Assembly: GCA_946800325.1 (NCBI GenBank)
Contig: CAMPEJ010000011.1
Location: 124,001-188,000 of the forward strand
DNA from: Luzula sylvatica
Taxonomy: Eukaryota > Streptophyta > Magnoliopsida > Poales > Juncaceae
DNA length: 64,000 nt
Direction: 5' to 3'
The notes below the pieces were generated by a model. That model was given only the letters and a program-made list of their open reading frames with translations. It was not told the DNA's origin and ran no database searches. This document shows positions 12,821-27,100 of this stretch, one piece after another (within the stretch, counting starts at the first letter, position 1; each line of letters starts with the position of its first letter). The position numbers and the translations under genes are program-made.

Positions 12821-14508
12821 GTTCAAATAACGTATTTTGAGATCATTGGAATCGTATCTTTTACTACATAACATTTCACCAAAATTTACAAACACTAAGA
12901 AAGTTTGTTTTTCGATTCAAAACAATCTGTTTATGCTTTGGGGAGTTCAAATAACTTATTTTGAGATCATTTGAATCGTATCTTTTACCACATAACATTT
13001 CACCAAACTTTACAAACACTAAGAAAGTTTGTTTTTCGATTCAAAACAATCTGTTTATGCTTTGGGGAGTTCAAATAACGTATTTTGAGATCATTTGAAT
13101 CGTATCTTTTACCACATAACATTTCACCAAAATTTACAAACACTAAGAAAGTTTAATTTTCGATTCAAAACAATCTGTTTATGCTTTGGGGAGTTCAAAT
13201 AACGTATTTTGAGATCATTTGAATCGTATCTTTTACTACATAACATTTCACCAAAATTTACAAACACTAAGAAAGTTTGTTTTTCGATTCAAAACAATCT
13301 GTTTATGCTTTGGGGAGTTCAAATAACGTATTTTGAGATCATTTGAATCGTATCTTTTACCACATAACATTTCACCAAAATTTACAAACACTGAGAAAGT
13401 TTGATTTTCGATTCAAAACAATCTGTTTATGCTTTGGGGAGTTCAAATAACGTATTTTGAGATCATTTGAATCGTATCTTTTACTACATAACATTTCACC
13501 AAAATTTACAAACACTAAGAAAGTTTGTTTTTCGATTCAAAACAATTTGTTTATGCTTTGGGGAGTTCAAATAACGTATTTTGAGATCATTTGAATCGTA
13601 TCTTTTACCACATAACATTTCACCAAAATTTACAAACACTAAGAAAGTTTGTTTTTCGATTCAAAACAATTTGTTTATGCTTTGGGGAGTTCAAATAACA
13701 TATTTTTAGATCATTTCAATCGTATCTTTTACCACATAACATTTCACCAAAATTTACAAACACTAAGAAAGTTTGTTTTTCGATTCAAAACAATATGTTT
13801 ATGCTTTGGGGAGTTCAAATAACGTATTTTTAGATCATTTGAATCGTATCTTTTACCACATAACATTTCACCAAAATTTACAAACACTAAGAAAGTTTGT
13901 TTTTCGATTCAAAACAATATGTTTATGCTTTGGGGAGTTCAAATAACGTATTTTGAGATCATTTGAATCGTATCTTTTACCACATAACATTTCACCAAAA
14001 TTTACAAACACTAAGAAAGTTTGTTTTTCGATTCAAAACAATCTGTTTAAGCTTTGGGGAGTTCAAATTGCGTATTTTGAGATCATTTGAATCGTATCTT
14101 TTACCACATAACATTTCACCAAAATTTACAAACACTAAGAATGTTTGTTTTTCGATTCAAAATAATATGTTTATGCTTTGGGGAGTTCAAATAACGTATT
14201 TTGAGATCATTTGAATCGTATCTTTTACCACATAACATTTCACCAAAATTTACAAACACTAAGAAAGTTTGTTTTTCGATTCAAAACAATCTGTTTATCC
14301 TTTGGGGAGTTCAAATAACGTATTTTGAGATCATTTGAATCCTATCTTTTACCACATAACATTTCACCAAAATTTACAAACACTAAGAAAGTTTGATTTT
14401 CGATTCAAAACAATCTGTTTATGCTTTGGGGAGTTCAAATAACGTATTTTGAGATCATTGGAATCGTATCTTTTACTACATAACATTTCACCAAAATTTA
14501 CAAACACT

Positions 14509-14632
14509 AAGAAAGTTTGTTTTTCGATTCAAAACAATTTGTCTATGCTTTGGGGAGTTCAAATAACATATTTTTAGATCATTCGAATCGTATCTTTTAC
14601 CACATAACATTTCACCAAAATTTACAAACACT
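14509..14632. repeat. Representative S-subtype monomer
   Basis: S carries C31T, T35C (TTGTCTATG), G60A, G67T and T76C (ATTCGAAT palindrome). It shares the G60A/G67T/T76C half with K and with a plainer form lacking T35C. From 58.0 to 61.7 kb a derivative reading TTTCTCTATG replaces it. S usually follows a monomer with the ACTAC change (C93T) and precedes a near-consensus monomer. Confidence 0.88.
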
Positions 14633-15376
14633 AAGAAAGTTTGTTTTTCGATTCAAAACAATCTGTTTATGCTTTGGGGAGTTCAAATAACGTATTTTGA
14701 GATCATTTGAATCGTATTTTTTACCACATAACATTTCACCAAAATTTACAAACACTAAGAAAGTTTGTTTTTCGATTCAAAACAATCTGTTTATGCTTTA
14801 GGGAGTTCAAATAACGTATTTTGAGATCATTTGAATCGTATCTTTTACCACATAACATTTCACCAAAATTTACAAACACTAAGAAAGTTTGTTTTTCGAT
14901 TCAAAACAATCTGTTTATGCTTTGGGGAGTTCAAATAACGTATTTTGAGATCATTTGAATCGTATCTTTTACCACATAACATTTTACCAAAATTTACAAA
15001 CACTAAGAAAGTTTGTTTTTCGATTCAAAACAATCTGTTTATGCTTTGGGGAGTTCAAATAACATATTTTTAGATCATTCGAATCGTATCTTTTACCACA
15101 TAACATTTCACCAAAATTTACAAACACTAAGAAAGTTTGTTTTTCGATTCAAAACAATCTGTTTATGCTTTGGGGAGTTCAAATAACGTATTTTGAGATC
15201 ATTTCAATCGTATCTTTTACCACATAACATTTTACCAAAATTTACAAACACTAAGAAAGTATGTTTTTCGATTCAAAACAATCTGTTTATGCTTTGGGGA
15301 GTTCAAATAACGTATTTTGAGATCATTTGAATCATATCTTTTACCACATAACATTTCACCAAAATTTACAAACACT

Positions 15377-15600
15377 AAGAAAGTTTGATTTTCGATTCAA
15401 AACAATCTGTTTATGCTTTGGGGAGTTCAAATAACGTATTTTGAGATCATTTGAATCGTATCTTTTACCACATAACATTTCACCAAAATTTTCGATTCAA
15501 AACAATTTGTTTATGCTTTGTGGAGTTTAAATAACGTATTTTGAGATCATTTGAATCGTATCTTTTACCACATAACATTTCACCAAAATTTACAAACACT
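15377..15600. repeat. Truncated monomer pair (24-bp deletion)
   Basis: Two adjacent monomers occupy 224 bp instead of 248. The missing bases run from the end of one unit into the start of the next, so the AAGAAAG start is lost and CAAAATTTTCGATTC remains. Both ends of the lost piece are T-runs, fitting a microhomology-mediated or slippage deletion (inference). The following monomer is a T subtype. Confidence 0.93.
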
Positions 15601-17832
15601 AAGAAAGTTTGTTTTTCGATTCAAAACAATCTGTTTATGCTTTGGGGAGTTCAAATAACGTATTTTGAGATCATTTCAATCGTATCTTTTACCACATAAC
15701 ATTTTACCAAAATTTACAAACACTAAGAAAGTTTGTTTTTCGATTCAAAACAATCTGTTTATGCTTTGGGGAGTTCAAATAAAGTATTTTGAGATCATTT
15801 GAATCATATCTTTTACCACATAACATTTCACCAAAATTTACAAACACTAAGAAAGTTTGTTTTTCGATTCAAAACAATCTGTTTATGCTTTGGGGAGTTC
15901 AAATAACGTATTTTGAGATCATTTGAATCGTATCTTTTACTACATAACATTTCACCAAAATTTACAAACACTAAGAAAGTTTGTTTTTCGATTCAAAACA
16001 ATTTGTTTATGCTTTGGGGAGTTCAAATAACGTATTTTGAGATCATTTGAATCGTATCTTTTACCACATAACATTTCACCAAAATTTACAAACACTAAGA
16101 AAGTTTGTTTTTCGATTCAAAACAATTTGTTTATGCTTTGGGGAGTTCAAATAACATATTTTTAGATCATTTCAATCGTATCTTTTACCACATAACATTT
16201 CACCAAAATTTACAAACACTAAGAAAGTTTGTTTTTCGATTCAAAACAATATGTTTATGCTTTGGGGAGTTCAAATAACGTATTTTTAGATCATTTGAAT
16301 CGTATCTTTTACCACATAACATTTCACCAAAATTTACAAACACTAAGAAAGTTTGTTTTTCGATTCAAAACAATATGTTTATGCTTTGGGGAGTTCAAAT
16401 AACGTATTTTGAGATCATTTGAATCGTATCTTTTACCACATAACATTTCACCAAAATTTACAAACACTAAGAAAGTTTGTTTTTCGATTCAAAACAATCT
16501 GTTTAAGCTTTGGGGAGTTCAAATTGCGTATTTTGAGATCATTTGAATCGTATCTTTTACCACATAACATTTCACCAAAATTTACAAACACTAAGAATGT
16601 TTGTTTTTCGATTCAAAATAATATGTTTATGCTTTGGGGAGTTCAAATAACGTATTTTGAGATCATTTGAATCGTATCTTTTACCACATAACATTTCACC
16701 AAAATTTACAAACACTAAGAAAGTTTGTTTTTCGATTCAAAACAATCTGTTTATCCTTTGGGGAGTTCAAATAACGTATTTTGAGATCATTTGAATCCTA
16801 TCTTTTACCACATAACATTTCACCAAAATTTACAAACACTAAGAAAGTTTGATTTTCGATTCAAAACAATCTGTTTATGCTTTGGGGAGTTCAAATAACG
16901 TATTTTGAGATCATTGGAATCGTATCTTTTACTACATAACATTTCACCAAAATTTACAAACACTAAGAAAGTTTGTTTTTCGATTCAAAACAATTTGTCT
17001 ATGCTTTGGGGAGTTCAAATAACATATTTTTAGATCATTCGAATCGTATCTTTTACCACATAACATTTCACCAAAATTTACAAACACTAAGAAAGTTTGT
17101 TTTTCGATTCAAAACAATCTGTTTATGCTTTGGGGAGTTCAAATAACGTATTTTGAGATCATTTGAATCGAATTTTTTACCACATAACATTTCACCAAAA
17201 TTTACAAACACTAAGAAAGTTTGTTTTTCGATTCAAAACAATCTGTTTATGCTTTAGGGAGTTCAAATAACGTATTTTGAGATCATTTGAATCGTATCTT
17301 TTACCACATAACATTTCACCAAAATTTACAAACACTAAGAAAGTTTGTTTTTCGATTCAAAACAATCTGTTTATGCTTTGGGGAGTTCAAATAACGTATT
17401 TTGAGATCATTTGAATCGTATCTTTTACCACATAACATTTTACCAAAATTTACAAACACTAAGAAAGTTTGTTTTTCGATTCAAAACAATCTGTTTATGC
17501 TTTGGGGAGTTCAAATAACATATTTTTAGATCATTCGAATCGTATCTTTTACCACATAACATTTCACCAAAATTTACAAACACTAAGAAAGTTTGTTTTT
17601 CGATTCAAAACAATCTGTTTATGCTTTGGGGAGTTCAAATAACGTATTTTGAGATCATTTCAATCGTATCTTTTACCACATAACATTTTACCAAAATTTA
17701 CAAACACTAAGAAAGTATGTTTTTCGATTCAAAACAATCTGTTTATGCTTTGGGGAGTTCAAATAACGTATTTTGAGATCATTTGAATCATATCTTTTAC
17801 CACATAACATTTCACCAAAATTTACAAACACT

Positions 17833-18056
17833 AAGAAAGTTTGATTTTCGATTCAAAACAATCTGTTTATGCTTTGGGGAGTTCAAATAACGTATTTTGA
17901 GATCATTTGAATCGTATCTTTTACCACATAACATTTCACCAAAATTTTCGATTCAAAACAATTTGTTTATGCTTTGTGGAGTTTAAATAACGTATTTTGA
18001 GATCATTTGAATCGTATCTTTTACCACATAACATTTCACCAAAATTTACAAACACT
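17833..18056. repeat. Second copy of the truncated monomer pair
   Basis: The same 24-bp deletion junction (CAAAATTTTCGATTC) lies 2456 bp downstream of the first and is again followed by a T-subtype monomer. It is a duplicate of the first event, not an independent deletion, because the surrounding 20 monomers match one for one. Confidence 0.93.
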
Positions 18057-18316
18057 AAGAAAGTTTGTTTTTCGATTCAAAACAATCTGTTTATGCTTTG
18101 GGGAGTTCAAATAACGTATTTTGAGATCATTTCAATCGTATCTTTTACCACATAACATTTTACCAAAATTTACAAACACTAAGAAAGTTTGTTTTTCGAT
18201 TCAAAACAATCTGTTTATGCTTTGGGGAGTTCAAATAAAGTATTTTGAGATCATTTGAATCATATCTTTTACCACATAACATTTCACCAAAATTTACAAA
18301 CACTAAGAAAGTTTGT

Positions 18317-19000
18317 TTTTCGATTCAAAACAATCTGTTTATGCTTTGGGGAGTTCAAATAACGTATTTTGAGATCATTCGAATCGTATCTTTTACCACA
18401 TAACATTTCACCAAAATTTACAAACACTAAGAAAGTTTGTTTTTCGATTCAAAACAATCTGTTTATGCTTTGGGGAGTTCAAATAACGTATTTTGAGATC
18501 ATTCGAATCGTATCTTTTACCACATCACATTTCACCAAAATTTACAAACACTAAGAAAGTTTGTTTTTCGATTCAAAACAATCTGTTTATGCTTTGGGGA
18601 GTTCAAATAACGTATTTTGAGATCATTTGAATCGTATCTTTTACTACATCACATTTCACCAAAATTTACAAACACTAAGAAAGTTTGTTTTTCGATTCAA
18701 AACAATCTGTTTATGCTTTGGGGAGTTCAAATAACGTATTTTGAGATCATTTCAATCGTATCTTTTACCACATAACATTTCACCAAAATTTACAAACACT
18801 AAGAAAGTTTAATTTTCGATTCAAAACAATCTGTTTATGCTTTGGGGAGTTCAAATAACGTATTTTGAGATTATTTGAATCGTATCTTTTACTACATAAC
18901 ATTTCACCAAAATTTACAAACACTAAGAAAGTTTGATTTTCGATTCAAAACAATCTGTTTATGCTTTGGGGAGTTCAAATAACGTATTTTGAGATCATTT
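18317..19000. repeat. Junction segment between HOR blocks
   Basis: About five to six monomers link the 2456-bp pair to the next block. Several carry CATCACATTT (A98C) or ATTCGAATCG without the other S changes, then N (GTTTAATTTT). A 61-codon frame at 18369-18554 is repeat read-through. Nothing but satellite is present. Confidence 0.75.
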
Positions 19001-22000
19001 GAATCGTATCTTTTACTACATAACATTTCACCAAAATTTACAAACACTAAGAAAGTTTGTTTTTCGATTCAAAACAATTTGTTTATCCTTTGGGGAGTCC
19101 AAATAACATATTTGTAGATCATTCGAATCGTATCTTTTACCACAAAACATTTCACCAAAATTTACAAACACTGAGAAAGTTTGATTTTCGATTCAAAACA
19201 ATCTGTTTATGCTTTGGGGAGTTCAAATAACATATTTTGAGATCATTTGAATCGTATCTTTTACTACATAACATTTAACCAAAATTTACAAACACTAAGA
19301 AAGTTTGATTTTCGATTCAAAACAATATGTTTATGCTTTGGGGAGTTCAAATAACGTATTTTGAGATCATTGGAATCGTATCTTTTACTACATAACATTT
19401 CACCAAAATTTACAAACACTAAGAAAGTTTGTTTTTCGATTCAAAACAATCTGTTTATGCTTTGGGGAGTTCAAATAACTTATTTTGAGATCATTTGAAT
19501 CGTATCTTTTACCACATAACATTTCACCAAACTTTACAAACACTAAGAAAGTTTGTTTTTCGATTCAAAACAATCTGTTTATGCTTTGGGGAGTTGAAAT
19601 AACGTATTTTGAGATCATTTGAATCGTATCTTTTACCACATAACATTTCACCAAAATTTACAAACACTAAGAAAGTTTAATTTTCGATTCAAAACAATCT
19701 GTTTATGCTTTGGGGAGTTCAAATAACGTATTTTGAGATCATTTGAATCGTATCTTTTACTACATAACATTTCACCAAAATTTACAAACACTAAGAAAGT
19801 TTGTTTTTCGATTCAAAACAATCTGTTTATGCTTTGGGGAGTTCAAATAACGTATTTTGAGATCATTTGAATCGTATCTTTTACCACATAACATTTCACC
19901 AAAATTTACAAACACTGAGAAAGTTTGATTTTCGATTCAAAACAATCTGTTTATGCTTTGGGGAGTTCAAATAACGTATTTTGAGATCATTTGAATCGTA
20001 TCTTTTACTACATAACATTTCACCAAAATTTACAAACACTATGAAAGTTTGTTTTTCGATTCAAAACAATTTGTTTATGCTTTGGGGAGTTCAAATAACG
20101 TATTTTGAGATCATTTGAATCGTATCTTTTACCACATAACATTTCACCAAAATTTACAAACACTAAGAAAGTTTGTTTTTCGATTCAAAACAATTTGTTT
20201 ATGCTTTGGGGAGTTCAAATAACATATTTTTTGATCATTCGAATCGTATCTTTTACCACATAACATTTCACCAAAATTTACAAACACTAAGAAAGTTTGT
20301 TTTTCGATTCAAAACAATATGTTTATGCTTTGGGGAGTTCAAATAACGTATTTTGAGATCATTTGAATCGTATCTTTTACCACATAACATTTCACCAAAA
20401 TTTACAAACACTAAGAAAGTTTGTTTTTCGATTCAAAACAATCTGTTTAAGCTTTGGGGAGTTCAAATAACGTATTTTGAGATCATTTGAATCGTATCTT
20501 TTACCACATAACATTTCACCAAAATTTACAAACACTAAGAAAGTTTGTTTTTCGATTCAAAATAATCTGTTTATGCTTTGGGGAGTTCAAATAACGTATT
20601 TCGAGATCATTTGAATCGTATCTTTTACCACATAACATTTCACCAAAATTTACAAACACTAAGAAAGTTTGTTTTTCGATTCAAAACAATCTGTTTATGC
20701 TTTGGGGAGTTCAAATAACTTATTTTGAGATCATTTGAATCGTATCTTTTACCACATAACATTTCACCAAACTTTACAAACACTAAGAAAGTTTGTTTTT
20801 CGATTCAAAACAATTTGTTTATGCTTTGGGGAGTTCAAATAACGTATTTTGAGATCATTTGAATCGTATCTTTTACCACATAACATTTCACCAAAATTTA
20901 CAAACACTAAGAAAGTTTAATTTTCGATTCAAAACAATCTTTTTATGCTTTGGGGAGTTCAAATAACGTATTTTGAGATTATTTGAATCGTATCTTTTAC
21001 TACATAACATTTCACCAAAATTTACAAACACTAAGAAAGTTTGTTTTTCGATTCAAAACAATTTGTTTATCCTTTGGGGAGTCCAAATAACATATTTGTA
21101 GATCATTCGAATCGTATCTTTTACCACATAACATTTCACCAAAATTTACAAACACTGAGAAAGTTTGATTTTCGATTCAAAACAATCTGTTTATGCTTTG
21201 GGGAGTTCAAATAACATATTTTGAGATCATTTGAATCGTATCTTTTACTACATAACATTTCACCAAAATTTACAAACTCTAAGAAAGTTTGATTTTCGAT
21301 TCAAAACAATATGTTTATGCTTTGGGGAGTTCAAATAACGTATTTTGAGATCATTGGAATCGTATCTTTTACTACATAACATTTCACCAAAATTTACAAA
21401 CACTAAGAAAGTTTGTTTTTCGATTCAAAACAATCTGTTTATGCTTTGGGGAGTTCAAATAACTTATTTTGAGATCATTTGAATCGTATCTTTTACCACA
21501 TAACATTTCACCAAACTTTACAAACACTAAGAAAGTTTGTTTTTCGATTCAAAACAATCTGTTTATGCTTTGGGGAGTTCAAATAACGTATTTTCAGATC
21601 ATTTGAATCGTATCTTTTACCACATAACATTTCACCAAAATTTACAAACACTAAGAAAGTTTAATTTTCGATTCAAAACAATCTGTTTATGCTTTGGGGA
21701 GTTCAAATAACGTATTTTGAGATCATTTGAATCGTATCTTTTACTACATAACATTTCACCAAAATTTACAAACACTAAGAAAGTTTGTTTTTCGATTCAA
21801 AACAATCTGTTTATGATTTGGGGAGTTCAAATAACGTATTTTGAGATCATTTGAATCGTATCTTTTACCACATAACATTTCACCAAAATTTACAAACACT
21901 GAGAAAGTTTGATTTTCGATTCAAAACAATCTGTTTATGCTTTGGGGAGTTCAAATAACGTATTTTGAGATCATTTGAATCGTATCTTTTACTACATAAC

Positions 22001-22020
22001 ATTTCACCAAAATTTACAAA
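19000..22020. repeat. Displaced copy of the 6.3-9.3 kb segment
   Basis: Markers lie 12724 bp to the right of their counterparts: K 6359/19083 and 8343/21067, CACAAAACATTT near 6420/19143, GTTGAAATAACG near 6871/19595, the TTTTTTGATC variant 7509/20233, ACTCTAAG 8553/21277, CAGATC 8871/21595 and TGATTTGGG near 9090/21814. With the two 24-bp deletions between them the distance is 103 monomers. Correspondence is lost near 22.0 kb. Confidence 0.85.
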
Positions 22021-24100
22021 CACTATGAAAGTTTGTTTTTCGATTCAAAACAATTTGTTTATGCTTTGGGGAGTTCAAATAACGTATTTTGAGATCATTT
22101 GAATCGTATCTTTTACCACATAACATTTCACCAAAATTTACAAACACTAAGAAAGTTTGTTTTTCGATTCAAAACAATTTGTTTATGCTTTGGGGAGTTC
22201 AAATAACATATTTTTAGATCATTCGAATCGTATCTTTTACCACATAACATTTCACCAAAATTTACAAACACTAAGAAAGTTTGTTTTTCGATTCAAAACA
22301 ATCTGTTTAAGCTTTGGGGAGTTCAAATAACGTATTTTGAGATCATTTGAATCGTATCTTTTACCACATAACATTTCACCAAAATTTACAAACACTAAGA
22401 AAGTTTGTTTTTCGATTCAAAATAATCTGTTTATGCTTTGGGGAGTTCAAATAACGTATTTCGAGATCATTTGAATCGTATCTTTTACCACATAACATTT
22501 CACCAAAATTTACAAACACTAAGAAAGTTTGTTTTTCGATTCAAAACAATCTGTTTATGCTTTGGGGAGTTCAAATAACTTATTTTGAGATCATTTGAAT
22601 CGTATCTTTTACCACATAACATTTCACCAAACTTTACAAACACTAAGAAAGTTTGTTTTTCGATTCAAAACAATTTGTTTATGCTTTGGGGAGTTCAAAT
22701 AACGTATTTTGAGATCATTTGAATCGTATCTTTTACCACATAACATTTCACCAAAATTTACAAACACTAAGAAAGTTTAATTTTCGATTCAAAACAATCT
22801 TTTTATGCTTTGGGGAGTTCAAATAACGTATTTTGAGATTATTTGAATCGTATCTTTTACTACATAACATTTCACCAAAATTTACAAACACTAAGAAAGT
22901 TTGTTTTTCGATTCAAAACAATTTGTTTATCCTTTGGGGAGTCCAAATAACATATTTGTAGATCATTCGAATCGTATCTTTTACCACATAACATTTCACC
23001 AAAATTTACAAACACTGAGAAAGTTTGATTTTCGATTCAAAACAATCTGTTTATGCTTTGGGGAGTTCAAATAACATATTTTGAGATCATTTGAATCGTA
23101 TCTTTTACTACATAACATTTCACCAAAATTTACAAACTCTAAGAAAGTTTGATTTTCGATTCAAAACAATATGTTTATGCTTTGGGGAGTTCAAATAACG
23201 TATTTTGAGATCATTGGAATCGTATCTTTTACTACATAACATTTCACCAAAATTTACAAACACTAAGAAAGTTTGTTTTTCGATTCAAAACAATCTGTTT
23301 ATGCTTTGGGGAGTTCAAATAACTTATTTTGAGATCATTTGAATCGTATCTTTTACCACATAACATTTCACCAAACTTTACAAACACTAAGACAGTTTGT
23401 TTTTCGATTCAAAACAATCTGTTTATGCTTTGGGGAGTTCAAATAACGTATTTTCAGATCATTTGAATCGTATCTTTTACCACATAACATTTCACCAAAA
23501 TTTACAAACACTAAGAAAGTTTAATTTTCGATTCAAAACAATCTGTTTATGCTTTGGGGAGTTCAAATAACGTATTTTGAGATCATTTGAATCGTATCTT
23601 TTACTACATAACATTTCACCAAAATTTACAAACACTAAGAAAGTTTGTTTTTCGATTCAAAACAATCTGTTTATGATTTGGGGAGTTCAAATAACGTATT
23701 TTGAGATCATTTGAATCGTATCTTTTACCACATAACATTTCACCAAAATTTACAAACACTGAGAAAGTTTGATTTTCGATTCAAAACAATCTGTTTATGC
23801 TTTGGGGAGTTCAAATAACGTATTTTGAGATCATTTGAATCGTATCTTTTACTACATAACATTTCACCAAAATTTACAAACACTAAGAAAGTTTGTTTTT
23901 CGATTCAAAACAATTTGTTTATGCTTTGGGGAGTTCAAATAACGTATTTTGAGATCATTTGAATCGTATCTTTTACCACATAACATTTCACCAAAATTTA
24001 CAAACACTAAGAAAGTTTGTTTTTCGATTCAAAACAATTTGTTTATGCTTTGGGGAGTTCAAATAACATATTTTTAGATCATTCGAATCGTATCTTTTAC
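20400..24100. repeat. Tandem 15-monomer HOR units (1860 bp)
   Basis: Markers recur at 1860 bp: H 20449/22309, K 21067/22927, ACTCTAAG 21277/23137 and TGATTTG 21814/23674. The first copy belongs to the displaced 6.3-9.3 kb segment, so the 15-mer duplication came after that larger event (inference). The second copy leads into 17-mer sequence matching 11.2 kb onward. Confidence 0.82.
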
Positions 24101-27100
24101 CACATAACATTTCACCAAAATTTACAAACACTAAGAAAGTTTGTTTTTCGATTCAAAACAATATGTTTATGCTTTGGGGAGTTCAAATAACATATTTTGA
24201 GATCATTTGAATCGTATCTTTTACCACATAACATTTCACCAAAATTTACAAACACTAAGAAAGTTTGTTTTTCGATTCAAAACAATCTGTTTATCCTTTG
24301 GGGAGTTCAAATAACGTATTTCGAGATCATTTGAATCATATCTTTTACCACATAACATTTCACCAAAATTTACAAACACTAAGAAAGTTTGATTTTCGAT
24401 TCAAAACAATCTGTTTATGCTTTGGGGAGTTCAAATAACGTATTTTGAGATCATTTGACTCGTATCTTTTACCACATAACATTTCACCAAAATTTACAAA
24501 CACTAAGAAAGTTTGTTTTTCGATTCAAAACAATCTGTTTAGGCTTTGGGGAGTTCAAATAACGTATTTTGAGATCATTTGAATCGTATCTTTTACCACA
24601 TAACATTTCACCAAAATTTACAAACACTAAGAAAGTTTGTTTTTCGATTCAAAATAATCTGTTTATGCTTTGGGGAGTTCAAATAACATATTTTGAGATC
24701 ATTTGAATCGTATCTTTTACCACATAACATTTCACAAAAATTTACAAACACTAAGAAAGTTTGTTTTTCGATTCAAAACAATCTGTTTATGCTTTGGGGA
24801 GTTCAAATAACTTATTTTGAGATCATTTGAATCGTATCTTTTACCACATAACATTTCACCAAAATTTACAAACACTAAGAAAGTTTAATTTTCGATTCAA
24901 AACAATCTGTTTATGCTTTGGGGAGTTCAAATAACGTATTTTGAGATTATTTGAATCGTATCTTTTACTACATAACATGTCACCAAAATTTACAAACACT
25001 AAGAAAGTTGGTTTTTCGATTCAAAACAATTTGTTTATCCTTTGGGGAGTCCAAATAACATATTTGTAGATCATTCGAATCGTATCTTTTACCACATAAC
25101 ATTTCACCAAAATTTACAAACACTGAGAAAGTTTGATTTTCGATTCAAAACAATCTGTTTATGCTTTGGGGAGTTCAAATAACATATTTTGAGATCATTT
25201 GAATCGTATCTTTTACTACATAACATTTAACCAAAATTTACAAACACTAAGAAAGTTTGATTTTCGATTCAAAACAATATGTTTATGCTTTGGGGAGTTC
25301 AAATAACGTATTTTGAGATCATTGGAATCGTATCTTTTACTACATAACATTTCACCAAAATTTACAAACACTAAGAAAGTTTGTTTTTCGATTCAAAACA
25401 ATCTGTTTATGCTTTGGGGAGTTCAAATAACTTATTTTGAGATCATTTGAATCGTATCTTTTACCACATAACATTTCACCAAACTTTACAAACACTAAGA
25501 AAGTTTGTTTTTCGATTCAAAACAATCTGTTTATGCTTTGGGGAGTTCAAATAACGTATTTTGAGATCATTTGAATCGTATCTTTTACCACATAACATTT
25601 CACCAAAATTTACAAACACTAAGAAAGTTTAATTTTCGATTCAAAACAATCTGTTTATGCTTTGGGGAGTTCAAATAACGTATTTTGAGATCATTTGAAT
25701 CGTATCTTTTACTACATAACATTTCACCAAAATTTACAAACACTAAGAAAGTTTGTTTTTCGATTCAAAACAATCTGTTTATGCGTTGGGGAGTTCAAAT
25801 AACGTATTTTGAGATCATTTGAATCGTATCTTTTACCACATAACATTTCACCAAAATTTACAAACACTGAGAAAGTTTGATTTTCGATTCAAAACAATCT
25901 GTTTATGCTTTGGGGAGTTCAAATAACGTATTTTGAGATCATTTGAATCGTATCTTTTACTACATAACATTTCACCAAAATTTACAAACACTAAGAAAGT
26001 TTGTTTTTCGATTCAAAACAATTTGTTTATGCTTTGGGGAGTTCAAATAACGTATTTTGAGATCATTTGAATCGTATCTTTTACCACATAACATTTCACC
26101 AAAATTTACAAACACTAAGAAAGTTTGTTTTTCGATTCAAAACAATTTGTTTATGCTTTGGGGAGTTCAAATAACATATTTTTAGATCATTTCAATCGTA
26201 TCTTTTACCACATAACATTTCACCAAAATTTACAAACACTAAGAAAGTTTGTTTTTCGATTCAAAACAATATGTTTATGCTTTGGGGAGTTCAAATAACG
26301 TATTTTGTGATCATTTGAATCGTATCTTTTACCACATAACATTTCACCAAAATTTACAAACACTAAGAAAGTTTGTTTTTCGATTCAAAACAATCTGTTT
26401 AAGCTTTGGGGAGTTCAAATTACGTATTTTGAGATCATTTGAATCGTATCTTTTACCACATAACATTTCACCAAAATTTACAAACACTAAGAAAGTTTGT
26501 TTTTCGATTCAAAATAATATGTTTATGCTTTGGGGAGTTCAAATAACGTATTTTGAGATCATTTGAATCGTATCTTTTACCACATAACATTTCACCAAAA
26601 TTTACAAACACTAAGAAAGTTTGTTTTTCGATTCAAAACAATCTGTTTATCCTTTGGGGAGTTCAAATAACGTATTTTGAGATCATTTGAATCCTATCTT
26701 TTACCACATAACATTTCACCAAAATTTACAAACACTAAGAAAGTTTGATTTTCGATTCAAAACAATCTGTTTATGCTTTGGGGAGTTCAAATAACGTATT
26801 TTGAGATCATTGGAATCGTATCTTTTACTACATAACATTTCACCAAAATTTACAAACACTAAGAAAGTTTGTTTTTCGATTCAAAACAATTTGTCTATGC
26901 TTTGGGGAGTTCAAATAACATATTTTTAGATCATTCGAATCGTATCTTTTACCACATAACATTTCACCAAAATTTACAAACACTAAGAAAGTTTGTTTTT
27001 CGATTCAAAACAATCTGTTTATGCTTTGGGGAGTTCAAATAACGTATTTTGAGATCATTTGAATCGTATTTTTTACCACATAACATTTCACCAAAATTTA

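Larger units (their letters stand above)
13405..18316. repeat. Tandem duplication of a 2456-bp unit
   Basis: Two copies, about 13405-15860 and 15861-18316, each hold 20 monomer periods minus 24 bp. Both carry the same 24-bp deletion (15491 and 17947), the same H copy (14049/16505), AATTGCG, AATCCTATC, TTTAGGG and T variants. Read-through frames at 13963-14214 and 16419-16670 are identical in translation. One difference noticed is CGTATTTTTT against CGAATTTTTT near 14715/17170. The near identity implies a recent duplication. Confidence 0.9.

Noticed and set aside
13963..14214. 83-codon open frame, identical at 16419-16670
   Set aside because: The identity reflects the 2456-bp tandem duplication, not protein conservation. 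The translation is the satellite.
14509..14632. RNA polymerase III B-box-like ATTCGAATC in S and K monomers
   Set aside because: It resembles GTTCGAATC, but there is no A box at a proper distance and T4 runs, which end pol III transcripts, occur within a few bases.
18369..18554. 61-codon open frame
   Set aside because: Its start codon lies in an ordinary monomer and the frame ends by chance. Same repeat translation.
26249..26566. 105-codon open frame
   Set aside because: Satellite read-through in the displaced copy of the 13.8-14.2 kb segment.
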